This document shows, one piece after another, positions 1 to 5,676 of a DNA stretch of 6,499 nucleotides. The stretch's first letter is position 1. Each line of letters opens with the position of its first letter. The position numbers and the translations under genes are program-made. Below the pieces are notes generated by a model. That model did no database searches. It was given only the letters and a program-made list of their open reading frames with translations, and was not told the DNA's origin. The DNA comes from Chloroflexia bacterium (GTDB lineage: Bacteria; Chloroflexota; Chloroflexia; Thermomicrobiales; UBA6265): NCBI GenBank assembly GCA_013698305.1, contig JACCVC010000137.1, forward strand, positions 1-6,499. Direction: 5' to 3'.

Positions 1-1179
1 GCGGTCAAGGGCTATCGCTGCATCTTCGTCATGCCCGACAAGGTCTCCAACGAGAAGGTCCAGTTGCTGCGCGCCTATGGCGCGGAAGTCGTGACCACCC
101 CCACCGCCGTCGAGCGCGATTCGCCTAAAAGCTATTACTCGGTGGCCGAACGGCTCACCCGCGAGGTGGCCAACGGGTTCTCCCCCAACCAGTATTTCAA
201 CCCAATGAACCCGCAAACGCATTATGACGCCACCGGACCGGAATTGTGGAACCAGACCGAGGGTAACATCACGCACTTCGTGGCGGGCGTCGGCACCGGC
301 GGCACCATCTCCGGCGTGGGCCAATACCTGAAGGAGCAGAACCCGGAGGTCGTCGTGGTGGGGGCCGACCCGGAAGGGTCGATCTACACCACCGACAAGA
401 TCCATCAGTACCTGGTCGAAGGCGTCGGCGAGGATTTCTGGCCCGGCACCTTCAGTCGCGACATCATCGACGAATGGGTGCAGGTGACGGACACCGAGTC
501 GTTCACGATGACCCGTCGCATGACGCGTGAGGAGGGCATCCTGGTCGGAGGTTCGTGCGGGCTGGCCGTCCACGCCGCCGTCGAGGTTGCTCGCAGGCTC
601 GACGATCCCGAGGCGATGGTGGTCGTGCTGCTGCCGGACAGCGGTCGGGGCTATCTTTCCAAGATTTACAACGATGACTGGATGCGAGAGAATGGCTTCC
701 TGGCGCGGTTCCACGGACCATCGCATATGGGCAACCTGATCGAGGAGCGCACCGGCAAGATGCCGGATGTCATCGCCGCGTCGTGCGACCAGACCGTGTC
801 GCAGGCGATCGAGCTGCTCAACCAGTACGGTGTCAGCCAGCTCCCGATCGTGCGGGGCGAGGGCTCCACCGCCGATGAGGACTGCGTCGGACCGGAGCCG
901 GGCGAAAAGATCGAGGTGCAGAGCATCGTCGGCTCATTGCAGGAGCGAACGCTGCTGGACCAGATTTTCCGCGACCCCGGTGTGCTCAACCGCCTGGTGC
1001 GGGAGATCATGGAGCCGCCTTTCCAGCTCGTCGACGCCCACGAAGACATCGAGCGGGTGATCCCGATGCTGGCCGAGAAAGCGCCTGCGGTGCTGGTGCA
1101 GCGGCAGGGCGTGTTGATCGGCATCGTCACCCGCGCCGACATTCTCAACCACGTCGCGCAGCACCGATCAGGCGTGTGA
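1..1179 (+). CDS. cbs: Cystathionine beta-synthase with C-terminal CBS-domain pair, 5'-truncated by the window edge
   Basis: PLP-dependent fold-type II enzyme that condenses homocysteine (or an activated serine) with serine to cystathionine, the first step of reverse transsulfuration; cytoplasmic. The reading frame is open from base 1, so the start and the PLP-lysine region lie upstream, probably some 60-70 residues judging from usual family length. Numbering from base 1, visible signatures are MPDK-NEKV-LRAYGAEVV (11-31), the PLP phosphate-binding loop GTGGT (98-102), GADPEGS (121-127), GGSCG (183-187, whose Ser normally contacts the PLP ring nitrogen) and LPDSGRGYLSKIY (211-223). From about residue 255 to the end are two CBS motifs (VSQAIELLNQYGVSQLPIV and APAVLVQRQGVLIGIVTRADIL) separated by a longer linker, the arrangement seen in bacterial and eukaryotic CBS but not in CysK. 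The CBS pair may bind an adenosyl ligand, but this cannot be read from the sequence. The next gene supplies the following pathway step. CysK/CysM is less likely because of the CBS pair. Confidence 0.93.
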   Translation, partial: AVKGYRCIFVMPDKVSNEKVQLLRAYGAEVVTTPTAVERDSPKSYYSVAERLTREVANGFSPNQYFNPMNPQTHYDATGPELWNQTEGNITHFVAGVGTGGTISGVGQYLKEQNPEVVVVGADPEGSIYTTDKIHQYLVEGVGEDFWPGTFSRDIIDEWVQVTDTESFTMTRRMTREEGILVGGSCGLAVHAAVEVARRLDDPEAMVVVLLPDSGRGYLSKIYNDDWMRENGFLARFHGPSHMGNLIEERTGKMPDVIAASCDQTVSQAIELLNQYGVSQLPIVRGEGSTADEDCVGPEPGEKIEVQSIVGSLQERTLLDQIFRDPGVLNRLVREIMEPPFQLVDAHEDIERVIPMLAEKAPAVLVQRQGVLIGIVTRADILNHVAQHRSGV

Positions 1180-1181
1180 CA

Positions 1182-1273
1182 CCTACCCATACGTAGGGGC
1201 TGATCCTGGACTCCGGTATCAGCCCGTGTGAACCGGCACAAACAATCGGGCAGACACAGGGTCTGCTCCTACG
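1182..1273 (+). promoter_or_regulatory. Putative structured 5' leader (four-way-junction RNA) before the cystathionine gamma-synthase/lyase gene
   Basis: The gap between the two transsulfuration genes can fold into nested, abutting helices: P1 CGTAG 1192-1196 with CTACG 1269-1273; P2 GGGCTGAT 1197-1204 with ATCAGCCC 1218-1225 (8 bp, all Watson-Crick); P3 TGTG 1227-1230 with CACA 1237-1240; and P4 GGGCAGAC 1248-1255 with GTCTGCTC 1261-1268 (8 bp, one G-U). The P2 loop contains CCGGT (1213-1217), which is complementary to ACCGG (1232-1236) in the P3 loop, so a kissing contact is possible. The Shine-Dalgarno lies ten bases further on. CGTAGG (1192-1197) can alternatively pair with CCTAC at 1182-1186, giving a mutually exclusive fold. 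P2 has no T-run after it, so a plain intrinsic terminator is not convincing. I do not recognise the consensus of SAM-I, SAM-II, SAM-IV, SAH, cobalamin or T-box leaders. Folding was done by eye, and short helices arise easily in GC-rich DNA. Confidence 0.35.
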
Positions 1274-1298
1274 CGATTTCATAGGGAAGGACACCACC

Positions 1299-2504
1299 AT
1301 GACCCACGACCATAACTGGAACGACGCCAGATTCGAGACCCGCGCGATCCATGCCGGGCAAGACCCGGACACCGCCACCGGCGCGGTGATCACGCCGATC
1401 TACCAGACCAGCACTTATGCCCAGGAGGCGATCGGCGAGCTCAAGGGAGGATATGAATACTCCCGCTCCGACAATCCGACTCGCACCGCGCTGCAGACGG
1501 CGCTGGCGTCGCTGGAAGGCGGCGCATGGGGTCTGGCCTACGCCAGCGGGCTCGCCGCCACCCAGAACATCAGCTACTTGCTGCGACCGGGCGACCACGT
1601 GCTGCTGTCGAACGACACGTATGGCGGCACCTTCCGGCTGTTCGACAAGGTGCTGACCAACTACGGCATCGAGATGTCGCTGGCCGACCTCTCCGATCTG
1701 GACGAGGCACGGGCGGCGATCCAGCCGAACACGAAGCTGGTCTGGGTGGAGACACCGACCAACCCGTACCTGCGCATCATCGACATCGCCGGCATGGCGG
1801 AGCTGGTCAAGGGTCGCGACATCCGGCTGGTGGTCGACAACACCTTCGCCTCGCCATACCTGCAACAACCGCTCGGTCAGGGCGCGGACCTGGTGCTGCA
1901 CAGCACGACGAAGTATCTCGGCGGCCACTCCGACGTCGTCGGCGGGGCGGTGATCGGCAACGACGAGGTCGTGTACGAAACGCTCAAGTTCCACCAGAAC
2001 GCGGCGGGCGCCGTGCCGGGACCGATGGACTGCTGGCTGACGTTGCGCGGCATCAAGACGCTCGGTGTCCGGATGGAACGCCACAGCGAGAACGCCGCGA
2101 AGGTGGCGGCGTGGCTGAGCGAGCGGGAGGCCGTGGAGCGCGTGTACTATCCGGGACTCCCTTCGCATCCCAACCATGAGGTCGCCTCCCGCCAGATGAC
2201 GTCGTTTTCCGGCATGGTGTCGTTCACGGTGCGGGGTGGCTTCGAGGTTGCGGCGAAGATCGTCGAAAACACGAAGGTCTTCACGCTGGCCGAGAGCCTC
2301 GGCGGCGTCGAATCGCTGATCGAGCATCCCGGCAAGATGACGCACGCCAGCGTCGCCGGCACCGGCGCGGAGGTCGAGGACACGCTGATCCGCCTGTCGG
2401 TCGGCATCGAGCACGTCGACGACCAGATCGCCGACCTGGATCATGCGATCAGCATTGCCACCAGCCGCCAGCTGATCGGCGCGGCCACGCGAAGCGCGGA
2501 TTAA
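1299..2504 (+). CDS. Cystathionine gamma-synthase / gamma-lyase family enzyme (Cys/Met metabolism PLP enzyme)
   Basis: PLP fold-type I enzyme of the Cys/Met metabolism family, 401 residues, the normal full length, expected to be a cytoplasmic tetramer. Visible active-site elements are YSRSDNPT (54-61, Tyr and Arg that reach the neighbouring subunit's PLP phosphate), ASGLAA (82-87), DTYGGT (106-111, the Tyr that stacks on PLP), ETPTNP (151-156), VDNTFASP (179-186, the Asp for the pyridine nitrogen), the Schiff-base lysine K205 in HSTTKYLGGHSD, ESLGGVESL (332-340) and the substrate-carboxylate Arg in LIRLSVGIE (363-371). The ATG is preceded by AGGGAAGG (1283-1290) with eight bases of spacing, which fixes the start. 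The family includes both gamma-synthase (MetB) and gamma-lyase (MccB/Cgl), and motifs alone do not separate them. The adjacent cystathionine beta-synthase argues for gamma-lyase, which cleaves cystathionine to cysteine, 2-oxobutyrate and ammonia. A long open frame on the opposite strand is only a GC-rich shadow. Expression may be controlled by the structured leader upstream. Confidence 0.93.
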   Translation: MTHDHNWNDARFETRAIHAGQDPDTATGAVITPIYQTSTYAQEAIGELKGGYEYSRSDNPTRTALQTALASLEGGAWGLAYASGLAATQNISYLLRPGDHVLLSNDTYGGTFRLFDKVLTNYGIEMSLADLSDLDEARAAIQPNTKLVWVETPTNPYLRIIDIAGMAELVKGRDIRLVVDNTFASPYLQQPLGQGADLVLHSTTKYLGGHSDVVGGAVIGNDEVVYETLKFHQNAAGAVPGPMDCWLTLRGIKTLGVRMERHSENAAKVAAWLSEREAVERVYYPGLPSHPNHEVASRQMTSFSGMVSFTVRGGFEVAAKIVENTKVFTLAESLGGVESLIEHPGKMTHASVAGTGAEVEDTLIRLSVGIEHVDDQIADLDHAISIATSRQLIGAATRSAD

Positions 2505-2550
2505 GCGTCTCCGTGGCCATCGGGACGGGCTGCCTTGAATGTGGGAGGAG

Positions 2551-2556
2551 TACAAT
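2551..2556 (+). promoter_or_regulatory. Possible -10 box (TACAAT) for a leaderless HEPN transcript
   Basis: TACAAT is a good match to the TANNNT/TATAAT -10 consensus. It ends eight bases before the ATG at 2565, the spacing at which transcription would begin at or next to the start codon, giving a leaderless mRNA. No convincing -35 is seen at the usual distance; TTGAAT at 2535-2540 is only ten bases upstream. The competing reading is that GGAGGAG (2544-2550) is a Shine-Dalgarno, but its 14-base spacing to the same ATG is long. Both readings favour the 2565 start. Confidence 0.35.
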
Positions 2557-2564
2557 TACCGCAT

Positions 2565-2972
2565 ATGGTGGACGCACAAGCCATCAACGACTACCTGGCA
2601 AAAGCCGCCGAGAGCCTGGAAGGCGCCGAGAGTGAGTTGGCGAACCGTCGCTTCAACGACGGCGCGAACCGGTGCTACTATGCGTGTTTTCAGGCGGCAA
2701 TAGCGGTATTGCTCGCCGCTGGCATCCAGGTTCGCTCGCCGGGTGGGCGGTGGCGTCATCAGACGGTCCACGCCCAGTTCGTGGAGCAGTTGATCAACTG
2801 GCGCCGTCGCTATCCACCGAGCCTCCGAAGGGTGCTGACTGACAACATGACGCTGCGCCACGAGGCTGACTACGAGATCGATCTCATTTCCGAGAAACAT
2901 GCCGCTCGGGCGCTTCGCCGGAGCCGAGAGTTTGTGACTGCAATCCAACGGGAAGAAGATGGGTCACCATGA
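2565..2972 (+). CDS. HEPN domain protein (UPF0332-like)
   Basis: All-helical small protein of 135 residues resembling the HEPN/UPF0332 family. An N-terminal helix YLAKAAESLEGAESELANRRF leads into the signature NRCYYACFQAAIAVLLAAG (35-53). A basic helix with HQTVHAQFVEQLINWRRRYP follows, and LRHEADYEID (97-106) provides the family's R-x-x-x-D-Y motif. Many HEPN proteins are RNases or partners of MNT nucleotidyltransferases in toxin-antitoxin, defence or housekeeping modules. The canonical R-x4-6-H RNase motif is not clear here: an RHQTVH string exists, but not at the R-x-x-x-D-Y helix. The chosen ATG follows GGAGGAG (2544-2550, 14-base spacing) and a TACAAT box. A TTG ten codons upstream (2535) is open but would place the GGAGGAG inside the gene. 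The stop overlaps the next start as ATGA, so the two products are probably translationally coupled. It lies 60 bases after the transsulfuration genes and is unlikely to share their function. Confidence 0.8.
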   Translation: MVDAQAINDYLAKAAESLEGAESELANRRFNDGANRCYYACFQAAIAVLLAAGIQVRSPGGRWRHQTVHAQFVEQLINWRRRYPPSLRRVLTDNMTLRHEADYEIDLISEKHAARALRRSREFVTAIQREEDGSP

Positions 2973-3298
2973 TCGATGAATCCTTTCACATCACAAGTCC
3001 AAAGATGCAGGCGGCCGTTGACGAATTGCAGGAGTTGATCCGGTCACACTATCCGGAGACCACCTTTACCGTGGGCGACGCCGATGATCCGGATAGCGTC
3101 TATATGCGGGCCGTCGTCGATGTCGATGACACCGATGAAGTCACAGATGTCCTTATCGACCGGCTGGTTGATCTGCAGGTTGACGAAAACCTGCCAATCT
3201 ATGTGGTGACCGTGCGCACGCCGGAACGCATCGCGGCACAGCGCCAACATCAGGCGCCTCGGGTAGCTCCAGCCCTGTCACGCCAGGAGTCTGCGTAG
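2969..3298 (+). CDS. Small acidic protein coupled to the HEPN gene; possible partner/antitoxin
   Basis: Acidic protein of 109 residues whose ATG overlaps the HEPN stop (ATGA), a layout typical of two-component partners made in fixed ratio. Predicted elements are a helix MQAAVDELQELIRSHYP (13-29), a strand TTFTV, an acidic turn GDADDPDS (36-43), a strand VYMRAVVDVDD (44-54), a helix EVTDVLIDRLVDLQVDE (57-73), a strand IYVVTV (77-82), then TPERIAA and a probably disordered Gln/Pro/Arg tail from about 90. No signal peptide or membrane segment is present. I believe short proteins of this style occur in Chloroflexota and similar genomes, but I cannot name a family. The MNT catalytic signature (GS-x10-D-x-D) expected of a usual HEPN partner is absent. 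The helix-strand-strand-helix-strand order followed by TPER resembles the scaffold of MNT proteins, so a degenerate nucleotidyltransferase fold is a possibility, not a finding. A role as modulator of the HEPN protein is inferred from coupling alone. Confidence 0.75.
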   Translation: MIDESFHITSPKMQAAVDELQELIRSHYPETTFTVGDADDPDSVYMRAVVDVDDTDEVTDVLIDRLVDLQVDENLPIYVVTVRTPERIAAQRQHQAPRVAPALSRQESA

Positions 3299-3429
3299 GC
3301 AGGCAGCAGTTCAGTGGGCATGTTACGGTCGATGCTTCTTCATCCCACGGTTCCGTTCGGGCGTTCACGGGTTTGATGCGCGTCACATGGATTCAGGTCA
3401 CGAAGAGCCAGTCGAGATTCGAGGATTCA

Positions 3430-3960
3430 ATGTCAAAGCGAACGCCGATGCCGTCGCGCAACGAGGCGGAGCCTAACGCGTTCGAGCGCTATTTTCGGGC
3501 GATAGGGCAGCACAAAACGCACAATCAGGCGAGGCGGCCATGGCTATTGGCCGTCCTGGCGCTCGCCTGTGCCACGCTCGTCATTGTCGGGTCATTTGGA
3601 CCGTGGGAATCCCTTGAGCGCGTGTCGAGGTCGGCTCCCGAATACACCGTGGAACACGGGATTCGCAGCGACGGGGCGTTCACCATTTTGTTCGCGATCG
3701 TCGCCATCGTGGCGCTGCTCATCTCATTGTTCTGGCGAAACGACGACGCCATCGCCTGGCTTGCCTTTGGCGCCCTGGCACTTTGCGCCATGACGGGGCT
3801 GCTCAACTGGCTGGTGTTCGCACCCCCTGAAACGAGCCTCGCGCCAGGAGCTACAGGCACCATCATTCGCGTCGAGTGGGGCCTCAAGCTGGTGGGTCTG
3901 GCCGGCGGCGCCGGGGCGCTCATCACCTGGCTCGTGGCCCGACGCCTGTATCGCGACTAG
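3430..3960 (+). CDS. Four-helix integral membrane protein of unknown function
   Basis: I do not recognise a named family. From the ATG at 3430 the product is 176 residues. A polar, charged cytoplasmic leader (1-36) is followed by TM1 WLLAVLALACATLVIVGSFG (38-57), a loop of about 25 residues containing GPW and GIRSDGAF, TM2 FTILFAIVAIVALLISLFW (84-102), a short RNDD turn, TM3 IAWLAFGALALCAMTGLLNWLVF (108-130), a Pro/Gly-rich loop, TM4 LKLVGLAGGAGALITWLVA (152-170) and a short basic end RRLYRD. The basic N- and C-termini suggest both ends face the cytoplasm. The SFGPW sequence after TM1 and the G-x-x-SDG before TM2 recall small uncharacterised membrane proteins of Actinobacteria and Chloroflexota. 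The start was chosen because GAGG (3421-3424) lies five bases upstream. An in-frame TTG at 3373 and ATG at 3376 would add 18-19 residues with no membrane character and no evident ribosome site. A terminator-like hairpin follows, so it is probably a single-gene transcript. Confidence 0.72.
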   Translation: MSKRTPMPSRNEAEPNAFERYFRAIGQHKTHNQARRPWLLAVLALACATLVIVGSFGPWESLERVSRSAPEYTVEHGIRSDGAFTILFAIVAIVALLISLFWRNDDAIAWLAFGALALCAMTGLLNWLVFAPPETSLAPGATGTIIRVEWGLKLVGLAGGAGALITWLVARRLYRD

Positions 3961-4039
3961 GCGCCACCACCCCGGCTTTGCCAACTCGCGTTGTGGTCGC
4001 TATCTCACAGGCGAAGCGGCAGCCTTCTACGACTTCAAC

Positions 4040-4081
4040 GCCTCCCGCTCTCCTCAGCGAGGAGGCATTTGTTATGCTTTT
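4040..4081 (+). terminator. Intrinsic terminator-like hairpin after the membrane-protein gene
   Basis: GCCTCCCGCT (4040-4049) pairs with AGCG (4056-4059), an unpaired A at 4060, and GGAGGC (4061-4066), a ten-pair stem with one bulge and a six-base loop CTCCTC. It is followed by ATTTGTTATGCTTTT, a T-rich though interrupted tail. It lies 80 bases after the upstream stop and 46 bases before the ribosome site of the next gene. It would separate the membrane-protein transcript from the DUF1992 gene, or alternatively act as an attenuator in the latter's leader. Confidence 0.55.
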
Positions 4082-4126
4082 CACAATTGAAAAGGCCAAC
4101 GTCGTCGAGGAAAGGAGCACCCACTC

Positions 4127-4759
4127 ATGCCACTCCGACGTGACGGTGACCGGGTCGAGGAGATCGAGGATTTCGACTCCTGGATTGAAGACACGCTGAC
4201 CGAGGCGATCGCCCGCGGCAAGTTCGACAATATGCCTCAGGCAGGCAAGCCGATCAGGATCGAGCGGAACCCGTATCAGCCGGAACTCGACATGGCGTTC
4301 AGCCGCCTGAAGAACGCCGGCATGGCGCCCGCCTGGATCGAGCTGGATCGCGAGATTCGCGCCATGCACGACGCGCTCGACCACTGGCTCGCGGCGGCCG
4401 CCGGACGCCTCGCCGCCGAGGCCTCGCGAATTCAGCACCGCGACGAGAGGCCGGCATCGCAACCACCTTCGACTGAACTACCCTGGCGCCAGCGCTGGTG
4501 GCCATTCCGGCTATTTGCGGACCTGGCCATCAAGGAGTCGGAGATCGACGTTGTCACCGCCTGGCGGCGCTGGAGCAACGAGCGCTGGATCGTGCGGAAT
4601 CAGTACCTGGAGCGCGCCATGCAACTCGACGCCAGGATCCTGCTGTTCAACAACTCTGTCCCCCGCGATCTCTGGCACCTGGAGAAGGTGCGATTGTTGC
4701 CGGATCGGGCGGGCGAGAGGTTTGAGACGGCTTTGCCAGCAAGGGGACAATATACGTGA
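4127..4759 (+). CDS. DUF1992 / DnaJC28 conserved-domain protein
   Basis: A 210-residue protein with the DUF1992 domain, first described as the conserved domain of eukaryotic DNAJC28; no J domain is present here, as usual in bacteria. The signature is clear at the N-terminus: W-I-E-D-T-L-T-E-A-I-A-R-GKFDNMPQAGKPI (19-43), NPY (48-50) and LKNAGMAPAWIELDREI (61-77). The middle (about 78-118) is a helical Ala/Arg-rich stretch ending in a Pro/Ser/Gln linker. The C-terminal half (about 119-195) has Trp- and Arg-rich helices with NQYLERAMQLDARILLFNNSVP, matching the N-x-x-VP ending seen in longer family members. The molecular function is not established for the family; a chaperone-related role is a guess from the name. 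The ATG has AAAGGAG (4111-4117) nine bases upstream. It appears to be monocistronic: a terminator-like hairpin precedes it and a 101-base gap follows it. Confidence 0.85.
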   Translation: MPLRRDGDRVEEIEDFDSWIEDTLTEAIARGKFDNMPQAGKPIRIERNPYQPELDMAFSRLKNAGMAPAWIELDREIRAMHDALDHWLAAAAGRLAAEASRIQHRDERPASQPPSTELPWRQRWWPFRLFADLAIKESEIDVVTAWRRWSNERWIVRNQYLERAMQLDARILLFNNSVPRDLWHLEKVRLLPDRAGERFETALPARGQYT

Positions 4760-4831
4760 CGAACCGCTCCGTTAGTTTGATCTCAGTCTGCGTATGCCGC
4801 GACACGTCCGCCATCATTTCTTCAGTATTCG

Positions 4832-4866
4832 TCAGCTGAGAATGAGACCAGTCATGAGTCATGGAA
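4832..4866 (+). promoter_or_regulatory. Cluster of short palindromes overlapping the start of the phosphodiesterase-like gene
   Basis: TCAGCTGA (4832-4839) is an eight-base perfect palindrome. CATGAGTCATG (4853-4863) is an odd-length palindrome centred on G4858 that spans the ATG. The latter can also be read as a seven-base direct repeat, GTCATGA then GTCATGG (4851-4864). No Shine-Dalgarno of normal strength lies before the ATG at 4861. The site could be an operator or a structured start region, but short palindromes also occur by chance, so confidence is low. Confidence 0.2.
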
Positions 4867-5622
4867 ATGCATGAAGACCTGAGCTACTCGCTTTTCCGTG
4901 TCGTGACACTCAATATTCTGCACGACCCACCTCATCTCACTTGGTCCCGCCGAGCGCCGCTAGTCGAAGCGGGCCTGATTGCTCTGCAGCCAGATATTGT
5001 GCTGCTGCAGGAGGTTGCATGGCCGGACGAGCAAGCGACCTCGTTGGCTGCCGCGCTACAGGTAGGCGCTGGTCGTGATTTTCGAGCGCACATTACTGGC
5101 TTGTTCGCAACGACCGGCTGGCAAGAGGGCCTAACGATACTGAGCTGGTTTCCGTGTCTCGACACCTCGGAACTGGAGTTTCCTGGCGCAGAGAAGTTCT
5201 GCCAGCGGGCGCGCTTCGTAATCAATGGAGAAACGGTAGATGTCTATAACAGCCATCTCGATCCTTACAGTGCTACACGACGCCAGCAACAGATAACTAT
5301 GGCATTAGAATGGACTACCGAATTTGGCGACGCAGACGCCGTTATCTTTGGCGGGGATCTCAACGGAATACCGAGCAGCATTGAAATCGCACCGCTCCAA
5401 AGGAATTTTCGGTCTGCATACGAGGTAGCTATGGGCAAGGATCCCGACCGCATTATCGATTACCTTTGGGCGTCTCGCTCGTTGGACGTCGTCCATGCTG
5501 GCCTCTCGTTAGACCAATCGGATCGAGATGATCCCTCCCTTTATTATCCTTCCGACCATCTCGCTCTTCACGCAGACTTCAGAATGAAAAGGGAGGATCT
5601 CGATTCGATGAAAATAGATTGA
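4861..5622 (+). CDS. Endonuclease/exonuclease/phosphatase (EEP) superfamily hydrolase
   Basis: Metal-dependent phosphodiesterase/nuclease fold, 253 residues, with the full set of EEP motifs in order: VVTLNIL (14-20, Asn), DIVLLQEV (45-52, metal-binding Glu51), VYNSHLDP (128-135, His132), FGGDLNGIP (163-171, Asp166 and Asn168), IDYLWAS (199-205) and the terminal SDHLAL (231-236, catalytic Asp232-His233). All catalytic positions are present, so it should be active. The superfamily includes ExoIII-type nucleases, TDP2-like DNA phosphodiesterases, sphingomyelinases and inositol phosphatases; the substrate cannot be told from these motifs. There is no signal peptide, so a cytoplasmic enzyme is expected. 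The start is bounded by an in-frame TGA at 4855; an ATG at 4867 is an alternative, and no strong ribosome site is seen for either. Its GC is lower than that of the metabolic genes (31 of 60 on each of three successive lines at 5281-5460 by hand count), and TTA, CTA and ATA codons appear, which hints at separate ancestry. Confidence 0.88.
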   Translation: MEMHEDLSYSLFRVVTLNILHDPPHLTWSRRAPLVEAGLIALQPDIVLLQEVAWPDEQATSLAAALQVGAGRDFRAHITGLFATTGWQEGLTILSWFPCLDTSELEFPGAEKFCQRARFVINGETVDVYNSHLDPYSATRRQQQITMALEWTTEFGDADAVIFGGDLNGIPSSIEIAPLQRNFRSAYEVAMGKDPDRIIDYLWASRSLDVVHAGLSLDQSDRDDPSLYYPSDHLALHADFRMKREDLDSMKID

Positions 5623-5676
5623 CAGCCTTCCGTCAGAGGTGTTCGTGGTCGATCTTTAGGCCGACAAGCGACCGGG

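Noticed and set aside
1197..1225. P2 hairpin read as an intrinsic terminator of the cystathionine beta-synthase gene.
   Set aside because: The stem is strong but the following bases (GTGTGAACCGG) contain no T-run.
1192..1273. SAM-I/SAM-IV riboswitch in the leader of the gamma-synthase/lyase gene, suggested by a GCCCGTGTGAACCGGCA stretch.
   Set aside because: The resemblance to the SAM-I GCCCGATGAA-CCGGCAACC core is partial. The kink-turn strand, the AGAG/GAGGGA 5' part and the GGUGCCAAUUCC P4 element are missing, so I keep it only as an unassigned structured leader.
1269..2555. 428-codon open frame on the minus strand opposite the gamma-synthase/lyase gene.
   Set aside because: It is Arg/Asp/His/Val-rich with no recognisable domain, mirrors a gene with all PLP-family motifs, and is expected from high third-position GC.
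3299..3429. Three GATTC copies (3390, 3416, 3424) and weak stems around the CCGT/ACGG sequences in the gap before the membrane-protein gene.
   Set aside because: Five-base repeats are expected by chance and the stems are only four pairs; no promoter or terminator of useful quality was found here.
3373..3429. Upstream TTG/ATG starts (3373/3376) for the membrane-protein gene.
   Set aside because: The added residues show no domain or signal, and the ATG at 3430 has a GAGG five bases upstream.
4073..4078. TATGCT as a -10 box for the DUF1992 gene.
   Set aside because: No -35 at a suitable distance, and the site lies inside the T-rich tail of the terminator-like hairpin, so it cannot be told from the tail.
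4647..4862. 71-codon minus-strand frame beginning MTHDWSHSQLTN across the gap before the EEP gene.
   Set aside because: Its first half looks protein-like but it runs back over the DUF1992 coding sequence, lacks a ribosome site and has no recognisable motif; most likely chance.
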